The notes under the pieces were generated by a model. The model was not told the origin of the DNA, made no database searches, and saw only the letters and a list, made by a program, of their open reading frames with translations. A DNA stretch of 64,000 nt from Rhodococcus antarcticus (GTDB lineage: Bacteria; Actinomycetota; Actinomycetes; Mycobacteriales; Mycobacteriaceae). The translations under genes and the position numbers were made by a program. Where the stretch lies: NCBI RefSeq assembly GCF_026153295.1, contig NZ_CP110615.1, positions 3,038,001 through 3,102,000 on the forward strand, read 5' to 3'. Numbering within the stretch: position 1 is the first letter of the stretch; each line of letters begins with the position of its first letter. Of this stretch, positions 18,703 to 29,139 are shown one piece after another.

Positions 18703-19857
18703 GTGGACCGCACCGTGACCGTCGGCATCGGCGCCGCCACCGAGCACCTCGGGGTGGACCACGTCGTCGACCTCGGTCCGCTGCACCCCAGCGCCCACGG
18801 CGCCATGCGACTGCGGCTGGGCCTGGCGGGCACGGGTCCGGGTGCCGTCATCACCTCCGCCGTCCCGCTGGTGGGCCACCTGCACCGCGGCGCGGAGAAG
18901 CTGTTCGAGGTCCGCGACTACCGGCAGGTGATGGCCCTGGCGAACCGGCACGACTGGTGGGCCGCGGTGGCCAACGAGGTGCTCGTGGCCCACGCCGTCG
19001 AGCGGATGACGGGGATCACCGTGCCCGCCCGGGCGGTGCGGCTGAGGGTCTTGCTGTGCGAGCTGGGCCGGGCGATGGCGCACCTCGCGTTCCTGACCCC
19101 GCTGACCCGGACCGTCGGGGGCGCCCACACCGAGGCCACCACCGCCGCGGTGTCGGCGCGCGAAGCCGTGCAGCAGGTGCTGGAGGAGGCCTCGGGCGGG
19201 CGCATCCACCTCGTCGCCAACCGCATCGGGGGCCTGCGCGAGGACGTCCCGGCGGGCTGGACCGAGAGGGTGGCCGCCGCGCTGGAGGTGGTCACGGCCG
19301 CGCTCGTGGCCGTGCGGCAGGCCACGGTCGAGGACGCGGGCTTCGTCGCGCGCCACCGCGGGGTGGGCGTGCTGGCCCACCGGGACGCGGTCGCCCTCGG
19401 CGTGACCGGTCCGGCCGGGCGGGCGAGCGGGGTGGACCTCGACCTGCGACGTGACGACCCCGCCGAGGGCTACGCCGAGCTCGGGGTCCGGCCGGTGCTG
19501 GGGTCGACCGGGGACGCCCTGGCCCGGGTGCAGGGCCAGGTGGCCGAGGTGGCGCTCGCCGTCGAGCTCGTCGCCCGGTGCCTGCTGGACGTGCCCGACG
19601 GTCCGGTCAACGTCCGGCTGCCGGGAACGGTGGCACCGGGCGAGGGCTCCGTGCACGTGTGGGGCGAGGCGCCGCTCGGGGTGGCCGGGGTGCACCTGGT
19701 GTCCCGGGGGGAGCGGACGCCGTGGCGGCTGCGGCTGCGGACGGCGTCGTTCAGCAACGTCCAGGCGCTCGCGGTGCTGCTCCCCGGCACGCCGCTCGAG
19801 CTCCTGCCCGTGGCACTGGGATCGTTCGCGGTCGTGGTCGGGGACATCGACCGCTGA
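18703..19857 (+). CDS. Orphan NuoD-like (complex I 49-kDa) paralogue
   Basis: The 384-residue protein follows the whole length of NuoD and ends like it (VGDIDR), but no other nuo gene is nearby. Conserved are the quinone-loop motif HPSAHG (His28, His32) and HRG at 61-63, which aligns with the Arg methylated in NDUFS2. The quinone-binding LDY motif of true NuoD reads HDW here (Asp84-Trp85), so the key Tyr is replaced by Trp. That argues against normal quinone reduction. Some streptomycetes carry a comparable lone copy, annotated NuoD2. The GTG at 18703 follows the methyltransferase by 43 bases; CACGAT seven bases before it may be a -10 box. Confidence 0.82.
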   Translation: MDRTVTVGIGAATEHLGVDHVVDLGPLHPSAHGAMRLRLGLAGTGPGAVITSAVPLVGHLHRGAEKLFEVRDYRQVMALANRHDWWAAVANEVLVAHAVERMTGITVPARAVRLRVLLCELGRAMAHLAFLTPLTRTVGGAHTEATTAAVSAREAVQQVLEEASGGRIHLVANRIGGLREDVPAGWTERVAAALEVVTAALVAVRQATVEDAGFVARHRGVGVLAHRDAVALGVTGPAGRASGVDLDLRRDDPAEGYAELGVRPVLGSTGDALARVQGQVAEVALAVELVARCLLDVPDGPVNVRLPGTVAPGEGSVHVWGEAPLGVAGVHLVSRGERTPWRLRLRTASFSNVQALAVLLPGTPLELLPVALGSFAVVVGDIDR

Positions 19858-19881
19858 GCGGGCGGACGTGCCCGGACCCGC

Positions 19882-20757
19882 TCAGTCCTCCGAGCGACGA
19901 CGGCGGCGGGGTCCGGTCGACCCCGCACCGTAGGCGGCGAGCAGGTCGGACACGGATCGGCCCGCGCTGTGCGCACCAGCCGCAGCGGGGCCGGTCGCGT
20001 CGGCCTCGGGCTCGGGCTCGGCCGGACGGACGGCGGCGAGAACCTCGGTGGGCGCATCCGGGGCGACCGGCTCGGACCGGGGCTCGACGATCTCCAGCTC
20101 GGCGCTCTGCGGCTCGCCGGACGCCTCCGGCGGGTCCCCGTGCACGGCGGGTGCGGGGACCGCCGGACGCGGATCGGGCGCGTGCTCCACGGTCTCGGCC
20201 TCGAGCGGGTCGGGGCCGTGCGGGGTCCCTCCCAGCTGTGCGGTGGACCCGGCCTCGACACGGGCGGTGTCGGTCAGCGAGCGCAGGCGGGTGGACTCGG
20301 CGCGCAGGGCCACCCGCTCCACCAGCAGGTCACCGGACAGCAGCAGCGAGAGGTTCTCCCGCAGCGCCTTGAGCTCCTCGCGCAGCTCGTCGAGCTCGAG
20401 GCGACCCTCCTGGCGCACCTCGGCCGACACCTGCGCCCGGACCTCGCGCTCGGTGGCCAGCTCGTGCTCGCGGCGCGCCCGGACCTCCCGCTCCAGCTCG
20501 AGCTCGTAGACCGCCCGCTGGTCCGCGGAGCGGGACACGGCGCGCTCGGTGTCCTTCCGGAAGTGGACGACGGCCACCAACGAACCGAAGGCCACCCACA
20601 GCAGCGAGACCAGGCCGAGCCGCAGCAGCCTCGCGTCGTCGGTGAAGAACAGCGCGACGCTCCCGAACACCGCCAGAACCGCCAGCACACCACCGATGAC
20701 CTGCAGCGGACCCCTCCTGCCTCGGCGGCTGTAGGAGCCACGGGCGGGGGAGGTCAT
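19882..20757 (-). CDS. DUF6779-type membrane protein with coiled coil (Rv3604c-like)
   Basis: The 291-residue product has a short basic start, two membrane segments at about 17-38 and 45-65, a long Glu/Arg-rich coiled coil at about 75-150, a Pro/Ala/Glu-rich linker, and a conserved tail GRSVSDLLAAYGA followed by RRRRR. M. tuberculosis has an Ala/Arg/Pro-rich membrane protein in the same place next to the folate genes. Function is unknown. The ATG is at 20757. It ends the folE-folP-folB-folK-DUF3180 run but follows the DUF3180 gene after about 70 bases. Confidence 0.8.
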   Translation of the reverse strand: MTSPARGSYSRRGRRGPLQVIGGVLAVLAVFGSVALFFTDDARLLRLGLVSLLWVAFGSLVAVVHFRKDTERAVSRSADQRAVYELELEREVRARREHELATEREVRAQVSAEVRQEGRLELDELREELKALRENLSLLLSGDLLVERVALRAESTRLRSLTDTARVEAGSTAQLGGTPHGPDPLEAETVEHAPDPRPAVPAPAVHGDPPEASGEPQSAELEIVEPRSEPVAPDAPTEVLAAVRPAEPEPEADATGPAAAGAHSAGRSVSDLLAAYGAGSTGPRRRRRSED

Positions 20758-20827
20758 GCGGGCAAGGGTACTCGGGCGGCCCGTCCGGACGGCTCACCCA
20801 CGGGGTTGGCGCGCGGCGCGGGCCGGA

Positions 20828-21286
20828 TCACTCCGGCCGGGGTGGGTCGGGGTCATCAGGGGTGCGGCAGGCGTGCTCGAGCCCCAGCGCAGCCACCACG
20901 AGCAGCAGGGCGCACACCAGTCCCACCACCGCACCGGGCACGTCCTGCGCAGCGGCCGCGAGCTGGGCGCGCCGCGGCAGGAGGTACACCAGAGCCCCCG
21001 TCCAGACCCCGGCCACCACGGTGCCGGCCACCGAGCTCGCCTTGGCCAGTGCCACCGAGCGCGCCGCCATGATCGGGTCGAGCAGCCGTGCCCCCGGCCG
21101 CCGCTCGATGCGTCCCCGCAGGACCACCGCGAGTCCCACCTCGACCACGGCGAGCAGCAGCAGGGACACACCGGCCAGCAGGGGCACCGGGGGGAGCGAG
21201 CCGTAGAACCCGCGGGCGAGCAGCCACGTCCCGGCCACGGCCACCACCCACAGCAGCACCAGGTCGCCCGGTCGTGTCGTGCTCAC
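20828..21286 (-). CDS. DUF3180 membrane protein (Rv3605c-like)
   Basis: The 152-residue integral membrane protein has four hydrophobic segments. The family signature MAARSVALAKASS and YLLPRR are visible, and a charged tail (HACRTPDDPDPPRPE) ends it. The GTG at 21286 overlaps the folK stop (GTGA). It is always found beside folK in related genomes, so a folate-related or transport role is plausible, but none is shown. Confidence 0.88.
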   Translation of the reverse strand: MSTTRPGDLVLLWVVAVAGTWLLARGFYGSLPPVPLLAGVSLLLLAVVEVGLAVVLRGRIERRPGARLLDPIMAARSVALAKASSVAGTVVAGVWTGALVYLLPRRAQLAAAAQDVPGAVVGLVCALLLVVAALGLEHACRTPDDPDPPRPE

Positions 21287-21780
21287 CGGCGCACCAGCAC
21301 CAGCTCGCTCCGGTGCACGCCCGCCCGCTCGGCGGGGTCGAGACCGGCCAGCAGCTCGGCGACGCTCCCCCGCCCGGGCACCACGGCCGCCGGGTCCACC
21401 TCCGCCCACGGCACCAGCACGAAGGCCCGCTCGTGCGCCCGGGGGTGCGGCAGCACGAGCTCGGGGTCGTCGCTGACGGCGCCGTCGCAGTCGAGCACGT
21501 CCACGTCGAGCGTCCGCGGACCCCACCGCAGGGGACGTGCGCGCCGGGCGGTCTCCTCCAGCCCCTGGCCCGCGCGCAGCCAGGCCGCCGCGTCCCGCTC
21601 GGGGTCCTCGACCACGAGCACGGCGTTGAGGAAGTCCTGCTGCTCCACCCCGCCCCAGGGGGCCGTCGAGTACACCGACGAGCACGCGCGAACGGCTCCG
21701 CCCAACCCGTCGACCACGCTCTGCAGGTGCGCGAGCCGGTCCCCGAGGTTCGAGCCGATCGAGAGCACGGCCCGGCTCAC
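21283..21780 (-). CDS. folK: HPPK, 6-hydroxymethyl-dihydropterin pyrophosphokinase
   Basis: FolK transfers pyrophosphate from ATP to the pterin alcohol, preparing it for FolP. The 165 residues begin [14 protein letters not shown]; further motifs are [29 protein letters not shown] (metal-binding Asp pair) and [13 protein letters not shown]. The GTG at 21780 overlaps the folB stop (GTGA). It is fourth in the folate operon. Confidence 0.95.
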   Translation of the reverse strand: MSRAVLSIGSNLGDRLAHLQSVVDGLGGAVRACSSVYSTAPWGGVEQQDFLNAVLVVEDPERDAAAWLRAGQGLEETARRARPLRWGPRTLDVDVLDCDGAVSDDPELVLPHPRAHERAFVLVPWAEVDPAAVVPGRGSVAELLAGLDPAERAGVHRSELVLVRR

Positions 21781-22160
21781 GCGCGTGCTCCACGGGTCCG
21801 CCGAACGACCACCGCCACGTCGGCGAAGGTCAGGGGGATCGGCGCCGAGGGCTTGTGCAGCGTCACCTCCACCTGGTGGACCCGGGCGTCGGCGGCCAGC
21901 ACACCCTCGGCGATCTCGGCGGCCACGGTCTCGATGAGGTCGCGCGGCGGGCCGGCGACCACGGCGGCGGCGGCCTCGGCCAGCTCTCCGTAGTGCAGCG
22001 TGTCCACCAGGTCGTCCGACGCGGCGGCCGGGGCCAGGTCGATGCTGACGACCAGGTCGACGAGGAAGTCCTGCCCGTCGCGCTTCTCGTGGTCGAAGAC
22101 CCCGTGGTGCCCGCGCACCCGGAGCCCACGGAGCTCGATCCGGTCGACGGGGACGCTCAC
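21777..22160 (-). CDS. folB: Dihydroneopterin aldolase
   Basis: FolB cleaves dihydroneopterin to 6-hydroxymethyl-dihydropterin and glycolaldehyde. The 127 residues show [21 protein letters not shown] with the pterin-site Glu, [21 protein letters not shown] with the binding Glu, and [11 protein letters not shown] with the catalytic Lys. GTG 22160 overlaps the folP stop (GTGA). Confidence 0.95.
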   Translation of the reverse strand: MSVPVDRIELRGLRVRGHHGVFDHEKRDGQDFLVDLVVSIDLAPAAASDDLVDTLHYGELAEAAAAVVAGPPRDLIETVAAEIAEGVLAADARVHQVEVTLHKPSAPIPLTFADVAVVVRRTRGARA

Positions 22161-23041
22161 CACCGGCCCTCCAGCTCGGCCGGCGAGGTGCCCAGGGTCC
22201 ACGCGGTGGCCACGGCGACGGCATCCATGGTCGCGGCCACGTCGTGCACCCGGACCCCCCAGGCCCCGTTGACCGCGGCCAGCGCCGAGATCGCCGCCGT
22301 CGCGACCTCCCGGCCCTCCGGCGGGCGCGGGGTGCCGTGCGCGTCGGCGAGCAGCGAGCCCAGGAACCGCTTGCGCGACGCCCCGACCAGGACGGGGAAG
22401 CCCAGGTCGGTCAGCGCGCGCAGGGTGCGCAGCAGGGCCCAGTTGTGCGCGGCGTTCTTGGCGAAGCCGAGACCGGGGTCCACCACCAGCGCGGCAGGGT
22501 CCACCCCGGCCAGCACCGCAGCGTCCAGCTGGGTCACGAGCTCCTGGCGGACCTCGGCCACGACGTCCTCGTACCCGGCCGCGGCGTCCATCACGGCGCT
22601 GTGCGCACGCCAGTGCATCAGCACCCACGGCACCCCGGCCGCGGCCACCACCCGGGCCATCCGGGCATCGGCGAGCCCGCCGGAGACGTCGTTGACCACC
22701 CGCGCACCGGCGTCCAGGGCCGCCTCGGCCACCCCTGCGCGCATGGTGTCCACGCTGACGGGCACACCGTGGGCCACGAGCTCGGTGATCACCGGCACCA
22801 CCCGGGCCGCCTCGCTCGCCGCGTCGACCCGCTCCGCACCGGGCCGGGTGGACTCACCGCCGACGTCCACCAGGTCCGCCCCCTGGCGGTGCAGCTCCAC
22901 CCCGTGGGCCACGGCGGCGTCGCGGTCCAGGAAGCGACCACCGTCGGAGAACGAGTCCGGGGTGACGTTGAGGATCCCCATGACCACGCAGCGTCCGGGG
23001 TCGGGCAGCCCGGGGTGCACCCGGCGCGCGGCCGAGCTCAC
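22157..23041 (-). CDS. folP: Dihydropteroate synthase
   Basis: FolP couples the activated pterin to p-aminobenzoate and is the sulfonamide target. The 294 residues hold [42 protein letters not shown], and the catalytic Lys-Arg loop GASRKRFLG. These intact motifs contrast with the DHPS-like protein at 46 kb. The GTG at 23041 overlaps the folE stop (GTGA). Confidence 0.96.
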   Translation of the reverse strand: MSSAARRVHPGLPDPGRCVVMGILNVTPDSFSDGGRFLDRDAAVAHGVELHRQGADLVDVGGESTRPGAERVDAASEAARVVPVITELVAHGVPVSVDTMRAGVAEAALDAGARVVNDVSGGLADARMARVVAAAGVPWVLMHWRAHSAVMDAAAGYEDVVAEVRQELVTQLDAAVLAGVDPAALVVDPGLGFAKNAAHNWALLRTLRALTDLGFPVLVGASRKRFLGSLLADAHGTPRPPEGREVATAAISALAAVNGAWGVRVHDVAATMDAVAVATAWTLGTSPAELEGRW

Positions 23042-23679
23042 CGGCTGCGGATGAGCTGCAGCGCCTCGGCCCGGCTCGCCGCGCTCGTCTTGAACAACCC
23101 GCGCACGGCCGACGTGGTGGTGCTCGAGCCGGGCTTGCGGATTCCCCGCATGGCCATGCACAGGTGCTGGGCCTCCATGACGACGATGACGCCGCGCGGC
23201 TCGAGCCGACGGACCAGGGCGTCGGCCACCTGGCCGGTCAGCCGCTCCTGCACCTGCGGGCGCTTGGCGTAGAGGTCGACGACGCGGGCGAGCTTGCTCA
23301 GCCCGGTGACCCGGCCGTTCTCGCCGGGGATGTAGCCGACGTGCGCCACGCCGTGGAAGGAGACCAGGTGGTGCTCGCAGGTCGAGTAGGTGGGGATGTC
23401 CTTGACCAGCACGAGCTCGTCGTGGCCCTCGTCGAAGGTCGTCGAGAGCACCTCGTCGGGATCGGTGTACAGCCCATCGAACATCTCCCGGTAGGCCCGC
23501 GCGACCCTGGCGGGTGTCTCGAGGAGCCCCGCCCGGTCGGGGTCCTCCCCGCAGGCCAGCAGGAGCTCGCGCACGGCGGCCTCGGCGCGGGCCCGGTCGA
23601 ACACGTCCCTCCCCGGAACCGCCGGACCACGCCGGACCGGGGTGCTGCTGCTCTGCTCAACCTGCTCGACCGCCGTCAT
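23038..23679 (-). CDS. folE: GTP cyclohydrolase I
   Basis: FolE turns GTP into dihydroneopterin triphosphate, the first step of folate synthesis. The 213 residues show the zinc ligands in [13 protein letters not shown] and the later Cys in LCMAMRG, plus [19 protein letters not shown]. The ATG at 23679 has GGAGG seven bases upstream. It starts the overlapping folE-folP-folB-folK-DUF3180 series. A hairpin separates it from ftsH. Confidence 0.97.
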   Translation of the reverse strand: MTAVEQVEQSSSTPVRRGPAVPGRDVFDRARAEAAVRELLLACGEDPDRAGLLETPARVARAYREMFDGLYTDPDEVLSTTFDEGHDELVLVKDIPTYSTCEHHLVSFHGVAHVGYIPGENGRVTGLSKLARVVDLYAKRPQVQERLTGQVADALVRRLEPRGVIVVMEAQHLCMAMRGIRKPGSSTTTSAVRGLFKTSAASRAEALQLIRSR

Positions 23680-23725
23680 CGACGTCCTCCGTGCTCTCTG
23701 GTGCGCTGACTCGTGCGGGCAGCGA

Positions 23726-23759
23726 GCAGGGCACGGTCGCGGGTGCGATCGTGCCCTGC
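23726..23759 (-). terminator. Hairpin between ftsH and folE
   Basis: Arms GCAGGGCACG (23726-23735) and CGTGCCCTGC (23750-23759) pair perfectly, and five inner pairs extend the stem to 15 with a GGGT loop. It begins 13 bases past the ftsH stop, so ftsH and the folate operon are probably separated or attenuated here. Confidence 0.7.
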
Positions 23760-23772
23760 GGACGGGCTGGGC

Positions 23773-26328
23773 TCAGCGACCGTCGCGGTCGTCGGGGTCG
23801 CGTGCATCCCACTGCCGCGTCGGCTCGCCGTCGCGGTGCGCTCCGCCCCCGACCTCGGGTGCCGTGGAAGGGGATCCGCCACCGCGGCCGTCGGGACCGC
23901 CCGGGCCGTAGCCCTGGGGCCCGTAGCCGTTGGGGCCGTAACCGGCGGAAGGACCACCGTTGGGGCCGTAACCGGCGGAAGGACCGCCGTTGGGGCCGTA
24001 GCCGTTCGGCGGACCGCCGTTGGGACCGTAACCGTTCGGCGGACCACCGTGGGGGCCGTAACCGCCACCCTGGTTGGAGCCGGACCCGTTGGGCTGGCCC
24101 TGCGGGGGCGGGAAGCCGCCGCCGCTCGCCGGGCCCTGCGGAGCACCGTTGGGTCCCCGCGGGGGCCAGCCGGGGGCGGACCAGCCGGGAGGCGCTCCGT
24201 AGTCCGGGCGCGAAGCGCCGGGGGCCGACGGCGCCTGAGGGCCACCGGACCACGCGCCACCCTGCTGGGGTGCGGGACGAGCACCCGAGCCGACCGCCGG
24301 GCCACCCCAGCTGCCTCCCGCGACCGCACCCACGGGCTCGGGCTTGCGCAGGTCGGGCCCGGTCGACGGCGGGGGCCAGGGCTCGCCGCGCTCGATGGCG
24401 CGCTCGCCCGGGGTCTGCACCGGCGGCTTGTCCGACGGGGTGCGACCGCCGAAGTCGTTGAACGCCGTGATGCGCGGACGCTTCTGCACGTCGGAGAGCA
24501 CGCGCTCGAGGTCCTTGCGGTTCAGCGTCTCGGTCTCGAGCAGCTCGGTGGCGAGCCGGTCGAGGGCGTCCCGGTAGGTGTTGAGGATGTCCCACGCCTC
24601 GGTGTGCGCGGCCTCGATCAGCTTGCGCACCTCCTCGTCGATCTCGTGGGCCACCTCGAGGGAGTAGTCGGCCTGGCTGCCCATCGACCGACCGAGGAAC
24701 GGGTCACCCTGCTCATGGCCGTACTTCACCGCACCCAGCGCCGAGCTCATGCCGTACTCGGTCACCATGGCCCGGGCGATCTTGGTCGCCTGCTCGATGT
24801 CCGAGGACGCGCCCGTGGTCGGCTCGTGGAAGACGAGCTCCTCGGCGGCGCGCCCCCCCATGGCGAAGACCAGCCGGGCGATCATCTCGGAGCGGGTCAT
24901 GAGGCCCTTGTCGTCCTCCGGGACGGCCAGGGCGTGCCCGCCGGTCTTGCCACGGGCCAGGATCGTGACCTTGTAGACGGGCTCGATGTCCGGCATGGCC
25001 CACGCAGCCAGCGCGTGACCACCCTCGTGGTAGGCCGTGATCTTCTTCTCGTGCTCGCTGATGAGACGGCTCTTGCGGCGCGGACCCCCGACGACGCGGT
25101 CGACGGACTCCTCCAGCGCGGCCGCGGTGATGACCGTGCCGTTCTCCCGGGCGGTGAGCAGCGCGGCCTCGTTCAGCACGTTGGCCAGGTCCGCGCCGGA
25201 CATGCCGACGGTGCGCTTGGCCAGGCCCTCGATGTCGGCGTCCTCGGCGATGGGCTTCCCGCTGGCGTGCACGCGCAGGATCGCCCGACGCCCGGCCAGG
25301 TCCGGCGCGCCGACGGGGATCTGCCGGTCGAAGCGGCCCGGGCGCAGCAGAGCCGGGTCGAGGATGTCGGGCCGGTTGGTGGCGGCGATGAGGATCACGC
25401 CGGTGCGCGGGCCGAAGCCGTCCATCTCGACCAGCAGCTGGTTCAGGGTCTGCTCGCGCTCGTCGTGCCCGCCGCCCATCCCGGCCCCGCGCTGGCGGCC
25501 CACCGCGTCGATCTCGTCGACGAAGATGATGCAGGGCGCGTTCTGCTTGGCCTGCTCGAACAGGTCGCGCACCCGGGAGGCACCGACACCGACGAACATC
25601 TCCACGAAGTCCGAGCCGGAGATGGTGAAGAAGGGGACGCCCGCCTCCCCGGCCACGGCCCGGGCCAGCAGCGTCTTGCCGGTTCCGGGGGGGCCGTACA
25701 GCAGCACGCCGCGCGGGATCTTCGCACCCAGGGCCTGGTAGCGGGCCGGGTTCTGCAGGAAGTCCTTGATCTCGTAGAGCTCCTCGACGGCCTCGTCCGC
25801 ACCGGCAACGTCGGCGAACGTCGTCTTGGGCATGTCCTTGCTCAGCTGCTTCGCCTTGGACTTGCCGAAGCCCATGACACCGCCGCGTCCGCCGCCCTGG
25901 CTGCGGTTCATGATGAAGAACAGCAGGCCCAGCACGAGCAGCAGCGGCAGCAGGAAGCTCGCGATGCTCGAGAGGAAGCCCGGGTTGTTGACCGTCGTGG
26001 TGAACCCGCCGGAGAGCTTCGCGTCCTGCACGTCGGTGAAGATCTTCGCCGTGGCGTCGGCCGGGTACTTGGTGATGAGCAGGGTGGTGCCGTCGGGCAC
26101 ACCCTGGACCCCGGACGTGCCGCTGGCCAGGGTGAGGCGCAGCTGCTGCTCACGGTCGTCGATCTGGGCGTCCTTGGCCTTGCCTCCGGCCAGCTGGGAC
26201 AGCGCGGTGGACGTGTCGACCGTCGTGTAGCCCCGGGTGTCGCTACCGCTGAAGTAGGTGAAGCCGGCGATGACCAGCAGCACCACCAGGGCGATGCTCA
26301 GGTTGCGGGGGAGGTTCTTGCGGTTCAT
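23773..26328 (-). CDS. ftsH: Membrane AAA+ zinc protease FtsH
   Basis: FtsH degrades damaged membrane and regulatory proteins. The 851 residues show an N-terminal membrane segment (about 8-26), a periplasmic domain, a second segment at about 118-141, the AAA+ module with Walker A GPPGTGKT at 212-219 and [13 protein letters not shown], and the zinc site HEGGH at 434-438. From about residue 640 there is a 200-residue Gly/Pro/Asn/Tyr-rich tail with 10-residue repeats ([10 protein letters not shown] type). The tail exceeds that of M. tuberculosis FtsH (760 residues). The ATG is at 26328; the 205 bases upstream hold no gene and only a weak Shine-Dalgarno (GCAGGTG). Confidence 0.97.
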   Translation of the reverse strand: MNRKNLPRNLSIALVVLLVIAGFTYFSGSDTRGYTTVDTSTALSQLAGGKAKDAQIDDREQQLRLTLASGTSGVQGVPDGTTLLITKYPADATAKIFTDVQDAKLSGGFTTTVNNPGFLSSIASFLLPLLLVLGLLFFIMNRSQGGGRGGVMGFGKSKAKQLSKDMPKTTFADVAGADEAVEELYEIKDFLQNPARYQALGAKIPRGVLLYGPPGTGKTLLARAVAGEAGVPFFTISGSDFVEMFVGVGASRVRDLFEQAKQNAPCIIFVDEIDAVGRQRGAGMGGGHDEREQTLNQLLVEMDGFGPRTGVILIAATNRPDILDPALLRPGRFDRQIPVGAPDLAGRRAILRVHASGKPIAEDADIEGLAKRTVGMSGADLANVLNEAALLTARENGTVITAAALEESVDRVVGGPRRKSRLISEHEKKITAYHEGGHALAAWAMPDIEPVYKVTILARGKTGGHALAVPEDDKGLMTRSEMIARLVFAMGGRAAEELVFHEPTTGASSDIEQATKIARAMVTEYGMSSALGAVKYGHEQGDPFLGRSMGSQADYSLEVAHEIDEEVRKLIEAAHTEAWDILNTYRDALDRLATELLETETLNRKDLERVLSDVQKRPRITAFNDFGGRTPSDKPPVQTPGERAIERGEPWPPPSTGPDLRKPEPVGAVAGGSWGGPAVGSGARPAPQQGGAWSGGPQAPSAPGASRPDYGAPPGWSAPGWPPRGPNGAPQGPASGGGFPPPQGQPNGSGSNQGGGYGPHGGPPNGYGPNGGPPNGYGPNGGPSAGYGPNGGPSAGYGPNGYGPQGYGPGGPDGRGGGSPSTAPEVGGGAHRDGEPTRQWDARDPDDRDGR
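23941..24060 (-). repeat. 30-bp tandem repeats in the ftsH tail
   Basis: Four 30-bp units (23941-23970, 23971-24000, 24001-24030, 24031-24060) encode variants of [10 protein letters not shown] and [10 protein letters not shown]. Partial copies flank them. Only a few bases differ between units. Confidence 0.85.
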
Positions 26329-26533
26329 GCACCTGCGGCCGTGACGGCCTCGTCCTTCCGGGAGAGGGCCCGGGTGCCGACGGCGCCACGGAAGGCACGG
26401 ACGTCGCCCCGGAGGGGAAAGGCTACCCCGGGAGCTCGGAGCCCACAGGGCGCTCGTCCGCTGGCTGCGGACGCGCTACCGGGCCAACGACGGGGGGCAC
26501 CGCTGCGTTCCCCCGGGGAGCGGGCCCGTGCCC

Positions 26534-27109
26534 TCAGCTTGTGTAGACCCGGGGCTCCAACGTGCCGATGTAGGGCAGGTCACGGTAGCGCTCGGCGTAG
26601 TCGAGGCCGTAGCCCACGACGAACTCGTTGGGGATGTCGAAGCCCACGTGCGCCACCTCGACGTCGACCTTGGTCGCGTCCGGCTTGCGCAGCAGCGCGC
26701 AGACCTGCAACGACGCGGGGTTGCGGGTGGAGAGGTTCTTCATCAGCCAGGAGAGGGTCAGACCGGAGTCGATGATGTCCTCGACGATGAGCACCCGGCG
26801 CCCGGCGATGTCGCGGTCGAGGTCCTTGAGGATGCGGACCACGCCCGAGGAGCTGGTCGAGCTGCCGTACGAGCTGACCGCCATGAACTCCAGCTGGACC
26901 GGGACGGGCAGCGCGCGGGCCAGGTCGGTCATGAACATCACAGCGCCCTTGAGCACCCCCACGAGGATGAGGTCGTCACCGGGGTCGGTCGGCTCGGCGG
27001 CGGCGATCCGCGCGGCCAGCTCGACCGTCTTGGCGTGCAGCTCGTCGGCGGTGATCAGCACGGAGGCGATGTCGCCGGAGTAGAGCTCGGTGCGGTCACC
27101 GTCGGGCAC
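26534..27109 (-). CDS. hpt: Hypoxanthine(-guanine) phosphoribosyltransferase
   Basis: Hpt salvages hypoxanthine and guanine to IMP and GMP with PRPP. The 191 residues contain [17 protein letters not shown], the PRPP-binding [14 protein letters not shown], and the base-binding [30 protein letters not shown] region. GTG 27109 has GAGGGAGC upstream. It lies ten bases after tilS, the usual tilS-hpt pair. Confidence 0.96.
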   Translation of the reverse strand: MPDGDRTELYSGDIASVLITADELHAKTVELAARIAAAEPTDPGDDLILVGVLKGAVMFMTDLARALPVPVQLEFMAVSSYGSSTSSSGVVRILKDLDRDIAGRRVLIVEDIIDSGLTLSWLMKNLSTRNPASLQVCALLRKPDATKVDVEVAHVGFDIPNEFVVGYGLDYAERYRDLPYIGTLEPRVYTS

Positions 27110-27119
27110 GTGGGCTCCC

Positions 27120-28079
27120 TCAGCTGGTCTGTCGGCGTGGCGCGGTGCTCAGCCTGCCACGCGCCCGGGCGACCACCAACCCACCCCCGACGCTCACGCC
27201 GCCCTGCCCGCGCCACGCCCCGAGCAGCTCGTCCACCCACCGCAGCTGGTCGTCGGTCAGCGCGCTGGCCCCGTGCGCGAGCAGCCAGGTGCGCAGCACC
27301 CGGCGGCGCAGCGCGGAGGGGTGCGGGGCCAGGTGCTCGGCGTCCAGCTCCGCCCCGAGCAGGGCGCCCGACAGCAGCTCGGCGGCCTGGGCGTCGAGCA
27401 CGTCGCAGTCCTCGCGGAGCTGGGCGGCGGTGCGGGCCAGGGCCGGGGCCACCCCCTCGGCGAGCACGTCCTCCAGCAGCGGCAGCACCTCGTGGCGCAG
27501 CCGGACCCGGGTGAACGTCGGGTCGTCGTTGTGCGGGTCGTGGTGCGGGTGCAGACCGAGCGCGGCGCACGCCGCGTGGGTGGCGGCCCGGCGCACCCCC
27601 AGCAGCGGCCGGCCCCAGGGTGCGTCCCAGGGGCGCATGCCGGCCAGCGACCGCGGGCCCGAGCCACGGCCGAGCCCCAGCAGCACCGTCTCGGCCTGGT
27701 CGTCGAGGGTGTGCCCGAGCAGCACGGGTGCACCCGCAGCGGCCGCCCGGAGCGCGGCGTAGCGGGCCCGGCGTGCAGCCGCCTCGAGCCCCCCGGAGCC
27801 GACCACCCGGACGGTGAGCACCCGTGCCTGCGCGCCCGCACCCCGTGCGGCCCGCGCAGCGGCCTCCGCGGTGTCGGCCGAGCCCGGCTGCAGCTGGTGG
27901 TCGACGACGAGGGCGAGAACGGGTCCCCCCACCTCGTGCACGGCACCGGCCAGCAGGGCCAGGGAGTCGGCCCCCCCGGAGACCGCGACGGCGAGATCAG
28001 CGTCCGGCGCGTGCTCGGCCCGCCAGCGGCGCACCGCCCGCCGCACGTCCGCCACGGCCGGATCGGGCCCCGCGCTCAC
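27120..28079 (-). CDS. tilS: tRNA(Ile)-lysidine synthase
   Basis: TilS attaches lysine to C34 of tRNA-Ile(CAU), changing its reading from AUG to AUA. The 319 residues hold the PP-loop SGGADS at 34-39, [31 protein letters not shown] and RPLLGVRR. The C-terminal part is a short helical/TilS substrate-binding region. The start is GTG 28079, 31 bases after the zincin gene stop. Confidence 0.94.
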   Translation of the reverse strand: MSAGPDPAVADVRRAVRRWRAEHAPDADLAVAVSGGADSLALLAGAVHEVGGPVLALVVDHQLQPGSADTAEAAARAARGAGAQARVLTVRVVGSGGLEAAARRARYAALRAAAAGAPVLLGHTLDDQAETVLLGLGRGSGPRSLAGMRPWDAPWGRPLLGVRRAATHAACAALGLHPHHDPHNDDPTFTRVRLRHEVLPLLEDVLAEGVAPALARTAAQLREDCDVLDAQAAELLSGALLGAELDAEHLAPHPSALRRRVLRTWLLAHGASALTDDQLRWVDELLGAWRGQGGVSVGGGLVVARARGRLSTAPRRQTS

Positions 28080-28110
28080 GGGTGCCCAGCGCCGTTCGGG
28101 GTCGTCGGGC

Positions 28111-29139
28111 TCACCCGAGCACGCGCCGCACCCAGCGGTCGGGCTCGGTGATCTCCGCGTCGGTGGGCAGCGTGTCCGTGCTCGTCCACACCGCGTTGAA
28201 CCCGTCCATCCCGGCCGTGGCCACCACCCGGTCGACGAAGGCCTTGCCCCGCACGTACTGCGCGATCTTCGCGTCCACCCCGAGCAGGGCCCGCAGGACG
28301 CGGTGCACGGGGTTGGTCGGCCGGGTGCGGCGGCGGTCGAAGGCGGTGCGGATGCCCCGGACCGAGGGCACCACGGCGGGTCCCACCGAGTCCATCACGT
28401 GGTCTGCGTGCCCCTCGAGCAGGGTGCCCAGCGCCAGCAGCCGGTCCAGCGCCCGGCGCTGCCCGGGGGTCTGCAGGCTGCGCACCAGCCCCACCACCCC
28501 GTCCGGCCGCTCCCCGCTGCGCACCACCTCCAGGACGCGGCCCAGCGGGAGGCCGCCCTGCTCGGGCGCCGTGAGGGTGCCCACGGTCTCGGCCATGTAC
28601 CCGCTCAGCCAGGGCACCGCGGTGAACTGCACCCGGTGGGTCACCTCGTGCAGGCACACCCAGAGGCGGAAGTCGTGCGGGTCCACCCGCAGCGCGCGCT
28701 CGACCGCCACGACGTTCGGGGCGACGAGCAGCAGGGTGCCCGTGCTCGTGCCGGGCTGGTGGGTGAAGGGGTCGAACTGCCCCAGGATCGCTCCGGAGAG
28801 GTAGCCCAGCAGGGCCCCGGCCTGCAGCGCGGCCGCCCGCCCGGTGATCCCCGGACCCGGCCCGCCGGGCACCCTGGCGGTGCCGGTGAGCGAGCCCGTG
28901 GACGCGGCTGCGGCCCGCGCCCAGCGGGCCCGGTCCACCACGAGCGCGGGGGCGACCGGCAGACCGTCCGCCAGGCGGGTGACCTCGCGCACCGGGGCCT
29001 CGGCCCGCACGGCGGCGTCCGCCAGCTCGGCCACCACGGCCGCGGCCTCGGCGCGGGTGGTGGTGGGGCCGGGGCGGGCGAGGCGGGCGGCGGTCCGTCC
29101 GGCCAGCGGCCAGTCCACCACGGGGAGCTGGGGGTTCAC
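28111..29139 (-). CDS. Zinc-dependent metalloprotease-like protein (zincin_2, Rv3626c-like)
   Basis: The 342 residues contain HEVTH in CLHEVTHRVQF, a typical HExxH zinc site, followed by GYMAETVGTL and LEGHADHVMD with a further Glu/His. The family is sometimes labelled F420-biosynthesis associated, but the activity is not established. GTG 29139 overlaps the dacB stop (GTGA), and the dacB-zincin-tilS-hpt order matches Rv3627c-Rv3624c. Confidence 0.9.
   Translation of the reverse strand: MNPQLPVVDWPLAGRTAARLARPGPTTTRAEAAAVVAELADAAVRAEAPVREVTRLADGLPVAPALVVDRARWARAAAASTGSLTGTARVPGGPGPGITGRAAALQAGALLGYLSGAILGQFDPFTHQPGTSTGTLLLVAPNVVAVERALRVDPHDFRLWVCLHEVTHRVQFTAVPWLSGYMAETVGTLTAPEQGGLPLGRVLEVVRSGERPDGVVGLVRSLQTPGQRRALDRLLALGTLLEGHADHVMDSVGPAVVPSVRGIRTAFDRRRTRPTNPVHRVLRALLGVDAKIAQYVRGKAFVDRVVATAGMDGFNAVWTSTDTLPTDAEITEPDRWVRRVLG

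Noticed and set aside
18703-19857. Part of a nuo (complex I) operon
   Set aside because: No other nuo subunit is adjacent and the quinone-site Tyr is replaced, so this is an orphan paralogue.
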